This document shows, piece after piece, positions 9,737 through 17,927 of a stretch of DNA of 64,000 nucleotides. The notes below the pieces were generated by a model that had not been told where the DNA came from, did not search any database, and saw only the letters and a program-made list of their open reading frames with translations. The DNA comes from Verrucomicrobiia bacterium (GTDB lineage Bacteria > Verrucomicrobiota > Verrucomicrobiia > Verrucomicrobiales > Akkermansiaceae), in contig CANHQJ010000002.1 in NCBI GenBank assembly GCA_947462875.1, forward strand, positions 124,001 to 188,000, written 5' to 3'. Every line of letters begins with the position of its first letter. Positions within the stretch are counted from its first letter, which is position 1. The position numbers and the translations under genes are program-made.

Positions 9737-11386
9737 TTATGCGACAGGTGCGGTGAAAATGATCTGCAGACCTCCGCCCGCAACGTGCTGGAATCGACAA
9801 TTGCCAGCGATGGATTTCATACGGTTTTCGAGACTGGTAAGGCCCAAGCCGTCGTTGCGAGGTGTTCCCACGATGCCAATGCCGTTGTCGGTGATACTGA
9901 TCACTAGAACGTTTTTTATCAGCTCGATTTTCATATCGAGGTTGGTGGCGTGAGAGTGTTTCAAAACGTTATTGACGCACTCTTTGACGGCGAGGCTGAC
10001 GTTGTGTCGGAATTCATAGCTGATGTCATGATTTTCCGTGATGAAGACCGCGTCCACTCGGCATCGGATGTTTTGCAATCGGCACAGTTCGGTGACCAGT
10101 CGATAGAGGAAATCGACAAGCGACTCTAAATCATTATTGTTAGGATTCAGCATCCAAACGGATTCGGAAAGAGCTCCGATCAGGTCTCGTGACATGGTGG
10201 AAATCTGTCCAAAGGCGCGGCCTGCCTCCTCGTGTGTGATGGTATTGCTCGCATGAGAAGCGACGAGAGAGATATGGGAAACACGCGTGCCAATGTCGTC
10301 ATGCAGATCTAACGCTATCCGACGTCTTTCCTCGAAAATCAAACGCTCTTGATCCAGATGGATGCGGATTTTCCGCCGGATCAAATAGCGCCCGACAACA
10401 ATCGAAATCGACGCGAGCGCGAGACCCACCACTCCCCAGAACCAGAAGCTTTTCCAGAAAACTCGAGGAACGAGCAATGAGATGCTATTTCCTGTGAGCA
10501 GAGGATCTCCCGTCAAGGTGAGATCTTCCACAAGAAATCGGTATTTCCCCGCGGGCAGGCGCTCGTAAATTGCCGTGAAATCGCCACCGAGACCTGTGCT
10601 ATATGCTTCTTTCCAGCGGATTTCCAACGTTTCTCGACCGGCGATCTCAGGAGGAAGCGGAAATCGAGTCAACCAGTCCGCGTGGGCATTGATGTCGTCA
10701 TCGATGATGAGGAGCGTCGGAGATGAATCCGTTTTATTGTCAAGGAGAAGCTTGGTCGCCATCGACGAGTGGGTGCCCGATTTGCTCCACGTCGATTTGG
10801 ATCCTTTCGGAAAACCGCCGTCGGACATTAGAACCATGGCGCGCGTTTCTGGCTTCTCCACCGTTGAGACTGTAATTTCTCTCGTGGCATAGATTCCCAC
10901 AAGTGTCGAAGGACCAGCGGTTGTCATGGTCAAAGACATGCTGATCGAGTCACGCGGCACTGGGACTTTTTCCCATCGATTGGTGAAATCCGAGTCCTCG
11001 ATCGTTTTTCTCCAGCCCGCACTTCGTCCACTTGCTGGGAAAAGATGCGTTTCGATCGGGTCACCATCTTGATTGAAAAAAACCACGCGAAAGAAAAAAG
11101 TATCGGCTCGCTGGTTCCATTCTTCATCCAGACCTTCGAGCTTGTATCGCACGGACAAGGACCGAGGTTTTACGAGGAATTGCAGGTCATTGGTGCCTGC
11201 TGGAACAGTTAGATTAGGGCCCCGCAAGGCTTTGGGATCGCGGTTCACGAAGACATCAATAGACGTATTTTCCGCCGCTGCAAGTATCCCTAGCAGCAAG
11301 AAAAATAACGCGGCGAGCCGCAGGGGTGGTGGAAACGCACTCAACTGGCTAACCATCATACGAATACCAGAACACGATTCAATCAT
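9737..11386 (-). CDS. Sensor histidine kinase, HisKA_3 type, with reduced Y_Y_Y-like sensor
   Basis: The predicted protein is 549 residues. An N-terminal signal/anchor segment (LRLAALFFLLLGILAA) leads into about 280 residues of extracytoplasmic sensor. One transmembrane helix follows near residues 309-334 and then the cytoplasmic kinase. The H-box is RRRIALDLHDDIGTRVSH with His362. The ATP-binding part has N-box VKECVNNVLKHSHA and G-box TDNGIGI plus GLGLTSLENR, which mark the NarX/LytS-like HisKA_3 group. The sensor contains VRYKLEGLDEEWN and ends just before the membrane in a Y_Y_Y-like pattern, but lacks the beta-propeller usual in that class. The start at ATG 11386 is a choice; ATG 11359 is possible. 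It is the upstream partner of the adjacent response regulator. Confidence 0.9.
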   Translation of the reverse strand: MIESCSGIRMMVSQLSAFPPPLRLAALFFLLLGILAAAENTSIDVFVNRDPKALRGPNLTVPAGTNDLQFLVKPRSLSVRYKLEGLDEEWNQRADTFFFRVVFFNQDGDPIETHLFPASGRSAGWRKTIEDSDFTNRWEKVPVPRDSISMSLTMTTAGPSTLVGIYATREITVSTVEKPETRAMVLMSDGGFPKGSKSTWSKSGTHSSMATKLLLDNKTDSSPTLLIIDDDINAHADWLTRFPLPPEIAGRETLEIRWKEAYSTGLGGDFTAIYERLPAGKYRFLVEDLTLTGDPLLTGNSISLLVPRVFWKSFWFWGVVGLALASISIVVGRYLIRRKIRIHLDQERLIFEERRRIALDLHDDIGTRVSHISLVASHASNTITHEEAGRAFGQISTMSRDLIGALSESVWMLNPNNNDLESLVDFLYRLVTELCRLQNIRCRVDAVFITENHDISYEFRHNVSLAVKECVNNVLKHSHATNLDMKIELIKNVLVISITDNGIGIVGTPRNDGLGLTSLENRMKSIAGNCRFQHVAGGGLQIIFTAPVA

Positions 11387-12061
11387 GAAAGACCCCAATA
11401 TAAACGTATTTTCATATGTGCATAAAAAGAAAAGGGGGGTAGCGTATATATCATGAGAACGTGATTGGGTCTGATTCATTGACGCGTAAATGTATTGGCT
11501 GCTAGTCACACTCCATCGGCGAATGCCTGAAAGAGAATTTCCTGCTATGATCGAAGATTCATTAAGAGTCAAATTATCAGCATTGAGAATCGTTCTCACG
11601 TATGTTGGCGTGGCATGCGGCACGAGTGCACTACCATTTTCCGCAACGTTTCAAAGGAGGGCGATTCAGGATCCAGGATTCCGCAGAAGTTATGTCGAAT
11701 GCCTTTTACGGAAAGATTAGTGCGTTTCTTTATTTTGGCGGGCGCATCAGCACAGAGCTTTTTCTGTTCTGTTAGGTGTCCGAGTCAAAAACGCGCAATG
11801 CCGCAAAGTTGCTGACTATTGATGATGCTGCAATGGATAAAGCGCTCCTGGCGATAAGGAGGGAAAGAAAATGTTCGGGTGAGAGGGCATGCCGGAGATC
11901 AAGCGCCGATTGAAAAACGGCACTTGTCAGTTGTCATGCAAAAGCGGGAATTCTTGCAGGTGGATGAATGCGAAGAGAGTTATTTCTCCGGAACAGCTTG
12001 CATCCCGTTTTGGGCAGATCTGCCTTTACGCGGCAAGGATTCCTGATAGGATCGTCCCATC
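11387..12061. other. 675-bp gap without a convincing gene
   Basis: No open frame here shows protein-like composition or family motifs. The short frames at 11490-11720 and 11615-11815 look random. Near the kinase start the sequence is AT-rich and probably holds the two-component promoter. At about 11858-11884 there is a strong Shine-Dalgarno-like AAGGAGG followed by ATG, but the frame stops after three codons (Met-Phe-Gly). The gap coincides with the change from the less GC-rich first 12 kb to the GC-rich housekeeping block, so it may be decayed DNA at an island edge. That is inference. Confidence 0.5.
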
Positions 12062-12574
12062 ATGAACAACATGTTTCGCACCTTTGCCGCTCTGACGGCG
12101 ATCTCTTTGGTTTCCTCATGTGTTGATCCGGGCGCGCAGTCGGCGAGTCAGCGTGTGTCGCTTTGCCAGCCCGGCCTCGCCATGCGATGGTCGGCGCAGG
12201 AAGAAAGCGATGGCGTGCGCTACGTCGATCCCAAGTCCTCGCTGACGTTCTTTTTCATCCGCAAAATGGCGGGCCCCGGTCCTGTGCTGGGACAGCCTCC
12301 GCGCATTCAGCCGATGTATTCCGGTGAAACGCCTCAGCCGCCTCCGGGCAAACCGCAGTTCTGGAAATATACCAAAATCCTCGGACAAACCGTGCGCTGG
12401 TATCAGGAAGACGAAGGGAGCGGTGCCGACTTCCCCGCATTCGTCACCGAGGTTTTCCCCATCACCAACGCGCAAGGCAAACGTGAATACTATAAAATCG
12501 TGGTCTGCCACGGCATGGGCGCGAACTATGTGAACGAGATCGACTCCTGGATGCGCGGTGTGGCGTTGCGCTGA
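12062..12574 (+). CDS. Putative lipoprotein of unknown function
   Basis: The predicted protein is 170 residues. It begins with a lipoprotein signal peptide: basic start, hydrophobic core, then the lipobox LVSSC with the acylated Cys at residue 20. It should be anchored in the inner or outer membrane. The mature part contains a proline-rich stretch around residues 75-100 and aromatic-rich segments, and I do not recognise the family. It stands alone, 82 bp upstream of the tRNA-Pro gene and on the same strand. Confidence 0.65.
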   Translation: MNNMFRTFAALTAISLVSSCVDPGAQSASQRVSLCQPGLAMRWSAQEESDGVRYVDPKSSLTFFFIRKMAGPGPVLGQPPRIQPMYSGETPQPPPGKPQFWKYTKILGQTVRWYQEDEGSGADFPAFVTEVFPITNAQGKREYYKIVVCHGMGANYVNEIDSWMRGVALR

Positions 12575-12656
12575 GGCGTGGCGCGTGCGCATTCGTTAGA
12601 AATTTCTTGCTTGCCCGTGCGGAATTTTTTTTATTTTCTATCGCCGTTGCCAACAA

Positions 12657-12733
12657 CGGGCTGTAGCGCAGTCTGGTAGCGCGCTTCGTTCGGGACGAAG
12701 AGGCCGTGGGTTCGAATCCCGCCAGCCCGACCA
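12657..12733 (+). tRNA. tRNA-Pro (anticodon CGG)
   Basis: This is a complete 77-nt cloverleaf. The acceptor stem CGGGCTG pairs with CAGCCCG, the D arm is GCGC...GCGC, and the anticodon stem CTTCG/CGAAG encloses the loop TTCGGGA with CGG at 12691-12693. The T arm GTGGG-TTCGAAT-CCCGC is standard. The discriminator is A and the CCA end is encoded (12731-12733). Confidence 0.97.
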
Positions 12734-12784
12734 TTTGGTCAGACAAACGCAAGCAATGTCAGAGCCGGGATCCGATCGATGGAA

Positions 12785-13315
12785 TCATCCGGCGTTTTTC
12801 TTTGGGCGCAGCCGGTTCAGGAGATGCTTCATGACCTGATGGCAGACGAGCAAGCCTTGGGCGCACCACCAGTAGAGCCCGAGCGGGATGAGGTTGAGAA
12901 AAAACAAGGTGCCACCGATCAGCAGGCGTTCACTCAGGGGGACTGTGGGATTTTCCCTGATGACAAGAACCGCGATCAGGTGCAGCAGCGCGAAGATGCC
13001 GATGCAAATCGCGATCTGCCAGACAAAGGAACGTTGGAACTTTTTCGCCAATCCGGCGGCGATCGCGGTCGCGGGAAAATACAGGCAGACCGACATCGCC
13101 AGGCTCAGGAGAAAAAACGCGAGCAGTCCCGCGGGGTAGGCGAGTGGCCCGCCCAGTCCTTCGTTGGTGATGATGGCCCAGAGCAGCAAGGCGAGGTAAC
13201 AAAGCGTCCACAGAGCGCAAGCCGTGACCACCATCACCGCGATGGCAAAACCATGCCGCAAGACGAAGCTGCTGCCTTGCCAAACGATTGCGGCGATCTG
13301 GGAGATACGGCTCAC
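12785..13315 (-). CDS. Polytopic membrane protein of unknown function
   Basis: The predicted protein is about 176 residues with four strongly hydrophobic segments, roughly FAIAVMVVTACALWTLCY, AGLLAFFLLSLAMSVCLY, IAICIGIFALLHLIAVLVI and IGGTLFFLNLIPLGLYWW. A short basic C-terminus (NRLRPKKNAG) is probably cytoplasmic. The frame stays open further upstream, to 13393. That longer reading would start inside the rpsI terminator hairpin, so I prefer GTG 13315, which lies downstream of it. The start remains uncertain. No catalytic residues are evident. It is on the same strand as rplM-rpsI, but the terminator between them suggests separate transcription. Confidence 0.6.
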   Translation of the reverse strand: MSRISQIAAIVWQGSSFVLRHGFAIAVMVVTACALWTLCYLALLLWAIITNEGLGGPLAYPAGLLAFFLLSLAMSVCLYFPATAIAAGLAKKFQRSFVWQIAICIGIFALLHLIAVLVIRENPTVPLSERLLIGGTLFFLNLIPLGLYWWCAQGLLVCHQVMKHLLNRLRPKKNAG

Positions 13316-13380
13316 GGTTGAGAGAAAAGATGACGTATTGGTCGCGCGAGTCGATGCTAAAGCGCCCCCGCCACAGGCAC

Positions 13381-13405
13381 AAAAAAACCGCACCCTGCGG
13401 TGCGG
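13381..13405 (-). terminator. Rho-independent terminator of rplM-rpsI
   Basis: Read on the minus strand, a perfect 7-bp stem (CCGCACC/GGTGCGG, 13388-13405) with a 4-nt loop is followed immediately by seven T residues (13387-13381). It lies 22 bp past the rpsI stop codon. Confidence 0.92.
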
Positions 13406-13427
13406 CTCTTTTGTAAGCGGGAAACGA

Positions 13428-13823
13428 TTAGCGTTTCGAGAACTGGAAGCGTTTGCGGGCGCCGGGGCGGCCTGCTTTTTTGCGCTCCTTCATGCGACCG
13501 TCGCGGGTGAGGAGGCCGTGTGGCTTGATCAGCTTGCGGATCTCAGGATTGAGCTGCGTCAGCGCGCGGGAGATGCCGAGGCTGATCGCGCCAACCTGGC
13601 CGTGGATGCCACCGCCCTTGGCCACGACTTTCACGTCGAACTTGTTGATCAAGTGACCGTGTTGGAAGGGAAGCAAAACGGAGTTTTGCAGGGGGATGGT
13701 GGGCAGGTATTCTTCAAACGTGCGACCGTTGATGATGATTTGACCGGAGCCTTCGGAGAGCCAGACGTGTGCGATGGCGTTTTTGCGGCGGCCGGTGGCG
13801 GATGCTGTGGTGATTTCGCTCAT
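13428..13823 (-). CDS. rpsI: 30S ribosomal protein S9
   Basis: The predicted protein is 131 residues, the normal length for bacterial S9. It shows GRRKNAIAHV near the N-terminus, the central GGGIHGQVGAISLGISRAL, and the conserved basic C-terminus DGRMKERKKAGRPGARKRFQFSKR-type tail. In the ribosome that tail reaches the P-site tRNA. It follows rplM by 29 bp, the standard L13-S9 order, and is closed by a strong terminator. Confidence 0.98.
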   Translation of the reverse strand: MSEITTASATGRRKNAIAHVWLSEGSGQIIINGRTFEEYLPTIPLQNSVLLPFQHGHLINKFDVKVVAKGGGIHGQVGAISLGISRALTQLNPEIRKLIKPHGLLTRDGRMKERKKAGRPGARKRFQFSKR

Positions 13824-13852
13824 GGAATTAGGGAAAGGTGATGATGGGAAAA

Positions 13853-14284
13853 TCAGGCGATGACGCGCTCGACGGGTTGTTGTGCGGCGTGCGGATGATC
13901 GGCGCCGGCATAGACTTTCAGTTTGGTGTATTGCTGGCGGCCGAGGCTGCCTTTGGGAAGCATGCCCCAGACGGCGCGCTCCAGCATGAGAACCGGACGA
14001 CGCTTGCGCACCATGCGGGGAGTTTCCACTTTCTTACCGCCGACGAAGCCGGTGAAGCGGGTGTAGATTTTGTCATTTTCCTTGGTGCCGCTCAATTTCA
14101 CCTGATCGGCATTGATGATCACCACGAAGTCGCCTGTATCGATGTGCGTTGTGAAGATCGGCTTGTGTTTGCCACGGAGCAGAACGGCGGCTTCAACAGC
14201 CACGGCGCCGAGGATCTTGTCCTTGGCATCGATGATGTGCCATGTGCGTTGCACGTCCTGTGGCTTGGCGGAAAATGTTTTCAT
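13853..14284 (-). CDS. rplM: 50S ribosomal protein L13
   Basis: The predicted protein is 143 residues from ATG 14284 (MKTFSAKP...). Family features are RTWHIIDAKDKILGAVA at the start, FTTHIDTGDFVVIINADQVKLSG in the middle, and a C-terminal half with AVWGMLPKGSLGRQ. The length matches the usual 140-145. The ORF can be read further upstream, but the extra residues are not L13-like. It forms the conserved rplM-rpsI operon. The 225-bp region upstream separates it from the divergently transcribed infA. Confidence 0.98.
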   Translation of the reverse strand: MKTFSAKPQDVQRTWHIIDAKDKILGAVAVEAAVLLRGKHKPIFTTHIDTGDFVVIINADQVKLSGTKENDKIYTRFTGFVGGKKVETPRMVRKRRPVLMLERAVWGMLPKGSLGRQQYTKLKVYAGADHPHAAQQPVERVIA

Positions 14285-14509
14285 ACAGACTGAGAAATAA
14301 CAATTGGTGTGAATAAGAGACCGCGGCAACCGTCATGTCGCTGCGGGGGCGCGAAAACTAGAGGTCACGCCGTGCGATGTCAATGCAAAATCTCAAAATT
14401 CCGGCGATTTTTTATTTTAGGATTGCCAAATGCTTAAAATTCGTGAGAATCGTGGTGCGCTAAGGAATAAAAGTTTATCTTTGGACGCGACGACACACAT
14501 TCCCACACT

Positions 14510-14830
14510 ATGGCAAATTTCAACAGACCGGCAGGAAGATCACAGGGCAGATCCGCACGTCCTTCGGGACCACGTCCTGATGCCGGACCCAAAATCCGCA
14601 AAGGAATCAAAGGGGGAGAAGACAAGGCCGTGGAAGTGGAGGGAACGGTTTCGGCGGTTCTCGCCGGCACCATGTTCAAGGTCAAAATGACCAACGGCCA
14701 TGAAGTGCTCGCTCACATCTCGGGCAAAATGCGCAAGCGTTTCATCCGCCTGGTGGTGGGTGATGTGGTGCGCATGGAAATGTCACCCTACGACACGACG
14801 AAGGCACGCATCGTGTTTCGTGTGGGGTGA
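14510..14830 (+). CDS. infA: Translation initiation factor IF-1 with N-terminal extension
   Basis: Residues from about 38 to 106 are a full IF-1 S1/OB-fold domain, with EGTVSAVLAGTMFKVKMTNGHEV, the hallmark AHISGKMRKRFIRL, GDVVRMEMSPYD and the end ARIVFR. IF-1 occupies the ribosomal A site during initiation. It is normally about 72 residues; here some 35 extra residues precede it, rich in Arg, Gly, Pro and Ser and probably disordered. No Met lies between the extension and the domain that would restore the short form, so the extension is likely real. It is a single gene followed by a rho-independent terminator. Confidence 0.94.
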   Translation: MANFNRPAGRSQGRSARPSGPRPDAGPKIRKGIKGGEDKAVEVEGTVSAVLAGTMFKVKMTNGHEVLAHISGKMRKRFIRLVVGDVVRMEMSPYDTTKARIVFRVG

Positions 14831-14859
14831 TTGGAAACGCTGCAACAGCAAGAAGATGA

Positions 14860-14883
14860 AAGGCGGCTGATGGCCGCCTTTTT
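14860..14883 (+). terminator. Rho-independent terminator of infA
   Basis: An 8-bp perfect stem (AAGGCGGC/GCCGCCTT) with a 5-nt loop runs into a T-run (14879-14883), 29 bp after the infA stop. It also lies just past the end of the convergent murA gene. Confidence 0.85.
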
Positions 14884-14899
14884 CTGTTCTGGGTTGGTG

Positions 14900-16171
14900 T
14901 TACTCTTTGACTCGCTCGACGCGGGCGTGGAGCTGCAGGAGTTTTTCATCGATGTGCTCGTAGCCGCGATCGATGTGATAGAGGCGGGAAATGGTGGTGG
15001 TACCTTTGGCGGTCAAGCCGGCCAATACCAGAGCGGCTGAGGCGCGCAGATCGCTGGCCATGACAGGGGCGGCGGAGAGTTGTTTCACGCCCTTGATGAT
15101 GGCGGTGCCGCTGTCCACATTGATGTCGGCACCCATGCGCTTCATTTCGGCACAGTGCATGAAGCGCTGCGGGAAGATGGTGTCCTTTACCACGGAAATG
15201 CCGGGCGTGGTGGCGAATACGGCGGTCATTTGCGCCTGCATGTCGGTGGGGTAGCCGGGATAGGGGGCGGTGTTGATTTCGGCGCCCACGGGGTTCTCGC
15301 CGCGATGAATGGTGACGCTGTCGCCCGCTTCGTTGAAGATAATCTTGTGGCCGCAGTCTTCGAAAATTTTCGTGATGGCGGTCATTTGTTCGCGGCAGAT
15401 GCGGTGCAGGGTCACGCCCTCACCCGCGATGACGGCCGCGGCCATGAAGGTGCCCGCCTCGATGCGGTCGGGGATGACGGTGTGCTCGATGCTGCCTAAC
15501 GAAGTGACGCCCTCGATGGTGATGCGGCGGGTGCCGGCCCCCTGGATTTTCGCGCCCAGACCGTTGAGGAAATTGGCGAGGTCTTCCACTTCCGGCTCGG
15601 CGGCGGCGGATTCGATCACCGTGGTGCCCTCGGCAAACACGGCGGCCATCATGACGTTATCGGTGCCGAGAACGGTGGGGCCGTGAGTGCCGCGCAGGTT
15701 GATTTCCGCGCCCTTGAGGCCGCCCTTCGGTGCGGTGATGATGATGTTTCCGGAGTCGAACTCCGTCGTCGCGCCGAGAGCTTCCAGCCCGCGCAGGTGA
15801 AGATCCACAGGGCGATCGCCGATGATGCAGCCGCCGGGCAGCGAGACCACCGCGCGGCCGGTGCGGGCGAGCAAGGGCCCCATCACGCAGATCGAGGCAC
15901 GCATGCGGCGCACGAGATCGTAGGGGGCGGTATCGACGATGCTCTTGTTATGAATGCGCACCGTGCCGGAGCTGCGTTCGATTTCGCCACCGAGCGCGGA
16001 GATGATTTGCACCATGTAGTTGGTGTCGGAGACATCGGGCACGCGGCGGATGATCACTTCCTCATCGGTGAGCAGGGACGCCGCGAGGATGGGAAGAGAG
16101 GCGTTTTTCGAGCCGGAAATGTTGATGCTGCCGCGCAAGGTGGCGCCGCCGTGTACGAGAAGTTTGTCCAT
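14900..16171 (-). CDS. murA: UDP-N-acetylglucosamine 1-carboxyvinyltransferase
   Basis: The predicted protein is 423 residues from ATG 16171, typical MurA length. It catalyses the first committed step of peptidoglycan synthesis, transferring enolpyruvate from PEP to UDP-GlcNAc in the cytoplasm. The active-site Cys is at residue 115 in LPGGCIIGDRPVDLH, so fosfomycin sensitivity is expected. The substrate-binding Lys22-Asn23 pair is in SGSKNA. The repeated inside-out barrel pattern is visible, for example PGYPTDMQAQ. The start was chosen at MDKLLVHGG because upstream residues are not MurA-like. It begins 13 bp after prmC ends, so the two are probably one transcript. Confidence 0.97.
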   Translation of the reverse strand: MDKLLVHGGATLRGSINISGSKNASLPILAASLLTDEEVIIRRVPDVSDTNYMVQIISALGGEIERSSGTVRIHNKSIVDTAPYDLVRRMRASICVMGPLLARTGRAVVSLPGGCIIGDRPVDLHLRGLEALGATTEFDSGNIIITAPKGGLKGAEINLRGTHGPTVLGTDNVMMAAVFAEGTTVIESAAAEPEVEDLANFLNGLGAKIQGAGTRRITIEGVTSLGSIEHTVIPDRIEAGTFMAAAVIAGEGVTLHRICREQMTAITKIFEDCGHKIIFNEAGDSVTIHRGENPVGAEINTAPYPGYPTDMQAQMTAVFATTPGISVVKDTIFPQRFMHCAEMKRMGADINVDSGTAIIKGVKQLSAAPVMASDLRASAALVLAGLTAKGTTTISRLYHIDRGYEHIDEKLLQLHARVERVKE

Positions 16172-16184
16172 AGGTCTGGGAAAA

Positions 16185-17057
16185 TCAAGAGGTTGCCCCC
16201 GCCGCGGTAGCGTTTGAGGAATGGGGGAGTTTGGCAAGGGGAAAACGCGCGATGCCGGAAATGTCCTTCATGACCTGCACTTCAGTGAGGCCGCCGTCGC
16301 GCAGCAGCGCACTGGTGATTTCGCCCTGGTCGTGCCCGATTTCCATGGCAACGATACCGCCGGGCTGAAGAAATTGTTTCACTTGTTGGCAAAACTGCCG
16401 AATCAGATCGAGACCATCCGTGCCGGAAAAGAGAGCGAGCGCGGGATCGTGCAGCACCTCCGGCGTGAGCGTGGCGCGATCGGCCTCCGGCACGTAGGGC
16501 AGATTCGCGACGATGAGATCGAAGCGACCCGTGAGCGAGGAAAAGAGCGACGTTTCGCAAAAGTCCACGTTTTCCAAGCCGAGTGCGGTCGCATTCTCGC
16601 GGGCGAGGCTGAGCGCCTCCGGTGAGACATCGGCGAGTGTGACTTGCGCCTCGGGCCACGCTGCGGCGAGACTGAGCCCGATCACGCCGGAGCCACAACC
16701 GAGATCCAGCACCGTGGCTGGCGCGGGGGTGGTGTGAGCGATCAGCCATTCCACCAACTCTTCCGTTTCCGGCCGTGGGATCAGCGCCCGGGCATCGATC
16801 TTGAAGTCGTGCTTGTGAAACGCCACACTGCCGAGCAAGTGCTGCAAGGGGATGCGTTCGCCGCGTTTTTTCAGGTCGATGCGCAGGGGCGCCAGGACCT
16901 CTTCCATGAGCGGCTCATCGAAGCGTAGGTAGAGCTGCATGCGCGTGCATTTCATGTGGTGCGCCACCAGCATCTGCATGTTGCGCCGCGCATCTTCGAC
17001 CCCGCGTTTTTCCAGATAGGCGGTGCCTGCATCGATGCATTCCAACACGGTGGTCAT
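16185..17057 (-). CDS. prmC: Peptide chain release factor N5-glutamine methyltransferase
   Basis: The predicted protein is 290 residues. It methylates the GGQ glutamine of release factors RF1 and RF2 using S-adenosylmethionine. An N-terminal helical domain is followed by a Rossmann methyltransferase with IPRPETEELVEW, the SAM loop VLDLGCGSGVIGLSLA, and the catalytic NPPY-type motif present as NLPYVPE. NLPY in place of NPPY is a variant worth noting, but the family call is secure from the surrounding blocks (EIGHDQG). murA follows 13 bp downstream. Confidence 0.94.
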   Translation of the reverse strand: MTTVLECIDAGTAYLEKRGVEDARRNMQMLVAHHMKCTRMQLYLRFDEPLMEEVLAPLRIDLKKRGERIPLQHLLGSVAFHKHDFKIDARALIPRPETEELVEWLIAHTTPAPATVLDLGCGSGVIGLSLAAAWPEAQVTLADVSPEALSLARENATALGLENVDFCETSLFSSLTGRFDLIVANLPYVPEADRATLTPEVLHDPALALFSGTDGLDLIRQFCQQVKQFLQPGGIVAMEIGHDQGEITSALLRDGGLTEVQVMKDISGIARFPLAKLPHSSNATAAGATS

Positions 17058-17177
17058 GTGCCGCGACGATGGAGGGAAAAGGCGCTAGTGAAAAGAAAAA
17101 ACGGTGAGGGGATCGCGATATGAGCAGAAACATTCTGCTTGCGCTCCTGCGTCAATGGCGTATGTTTTCTGTGAGGC

Positions 17178-17495
17178 ATGATATTCTATGAAACGGACAT
17201 ATTCACAGAGCAGATTGTCGAATACATCGATGATCAGTCCTATTCGTCTTTGCAAGCTGTGCTCGTTGCCGATCCCGAAGCTGGGGATCTTATCCCCAAG
17301 ACTGGTGGATTGCGCAAGATCCGGTGGCTGGGGAGCGGCAGGGGCAAGCGCGGTGGAATACGAATCATATACTACCTCATATGCCACAACGAGATTTTCA
17401 TGCTCTATGCCTACGCTAAGAATCAAGAATCAGATCTCAGTCCACGACATCTCAAGATGCTCAAAGACTTGGTCGAAAAACATCTAGAACTATGA
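17178..17495 (+). CDS. RelE/HigB-like type II toxin
   Basis: The predicted protein is 105 residues with the RelE/ParE fold pattern: an N-terminal helix pair, GLRKIRW, the basic strand GSGRGKRGGIRIIYYL, then MLYAYAKNQESDL and a C-terminal helix. Such toxins usually cleave mRNA at the ribosome. The exact activity cannot be read from sequence. The stop overlaps the next start by 4 bp (ATGA), the usual coupling of toxin and antitoxin in the toxin-first HigBA or RelE/NadS arrangement. Confidence 0.88.
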   Translation: MIFYETDIFTEQIVEYIDDQSYSSLQAVLVADPEAGDLIPKTGGLRKIRWLGSGRGKRGGIRIIYYLICHNEIFMLYAYAKNQESDLSPRHLKMLKDLVEKHLEL

Positions 17496-17782
17496 ACGAA
17501 AAAGACTTCCAACGACTTTGTCAAAGCATACGCCAAGCTGGTGAAATTCGCCAAGGCAAACGCAAGCCTGCACGAACCTTTGCTGTCGAAGATCCTAACC
17601 CCAAGGCAATCAGAGAGCGCCTGGGGTTATCGCAATCTCGTTTTGCCGCAATCATCGGAGTCAGTGTTCGCACGCTGCAAAATTGGGAACAGGGCCGGCG
17701 AGAACCCGAAGGACCTGCAAAGGCTTTGTTACGCGTGGTTGATCGAGAACCTCAGGCCGTCCTGCAGGCTCTTCATGCTTGA
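17492..17782 (+). CDS. XRE-family (NadS-like) antitoxin
   Basis: The predicted protein is 96 residues. A Cro/C1 helix-turn-helix is visible as IRERLGLSQSRFAAIIGVSVRTLQNWEQGRREPEG, followed by the typical AKALLRVVDREP tail. It should bind the upstream toxin and repress their shared promoter. Translation is coupled to the toxin gene by the 4-bp overlap. Confidence 0.9.
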   Translation: MNEKDFQRLCQSIRQAGEIRQGKRKPARTFAVEDPNPKAIRERLGLSQSRFAAIIGVSVRTLQNWEQGRREPEGPAKALLRVVDREPQAVLQALHA

Positions 17783-17927
17783 GAGCAAGGCGGAACTTCT
17801 ACCTAACTTACCTGTTGGAATCTATCTGAATGAATCACGAATGGGATCATTCTTCTGATGGAAAATTCCGTCTCGATCCTCTCAGGGTGCTGCTGGCAGC
17901 ATCAGATTTGAACTTGCAACCTGAACC

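Noticed and set aside
11490-11815. Two short plus-strand frames in the gap
   Set aside because: They overlap each other in different frames, have no ribosome site or hydrophobic pattern, and resemble nothing.
12657-12733. tRNA-Pro as the attachment site of the low-GC block
   Set aside because: The block lies on the 5' side of the tRNA, whereas integration normally uses the 3' end; no integrase or repeated 3' end of the tRNA was seen.
13316-13393. An upstream GTG start at 13393 for the membrane protein
   Set aside because: It would place the start codon inside the rpsI terminator hairpin.
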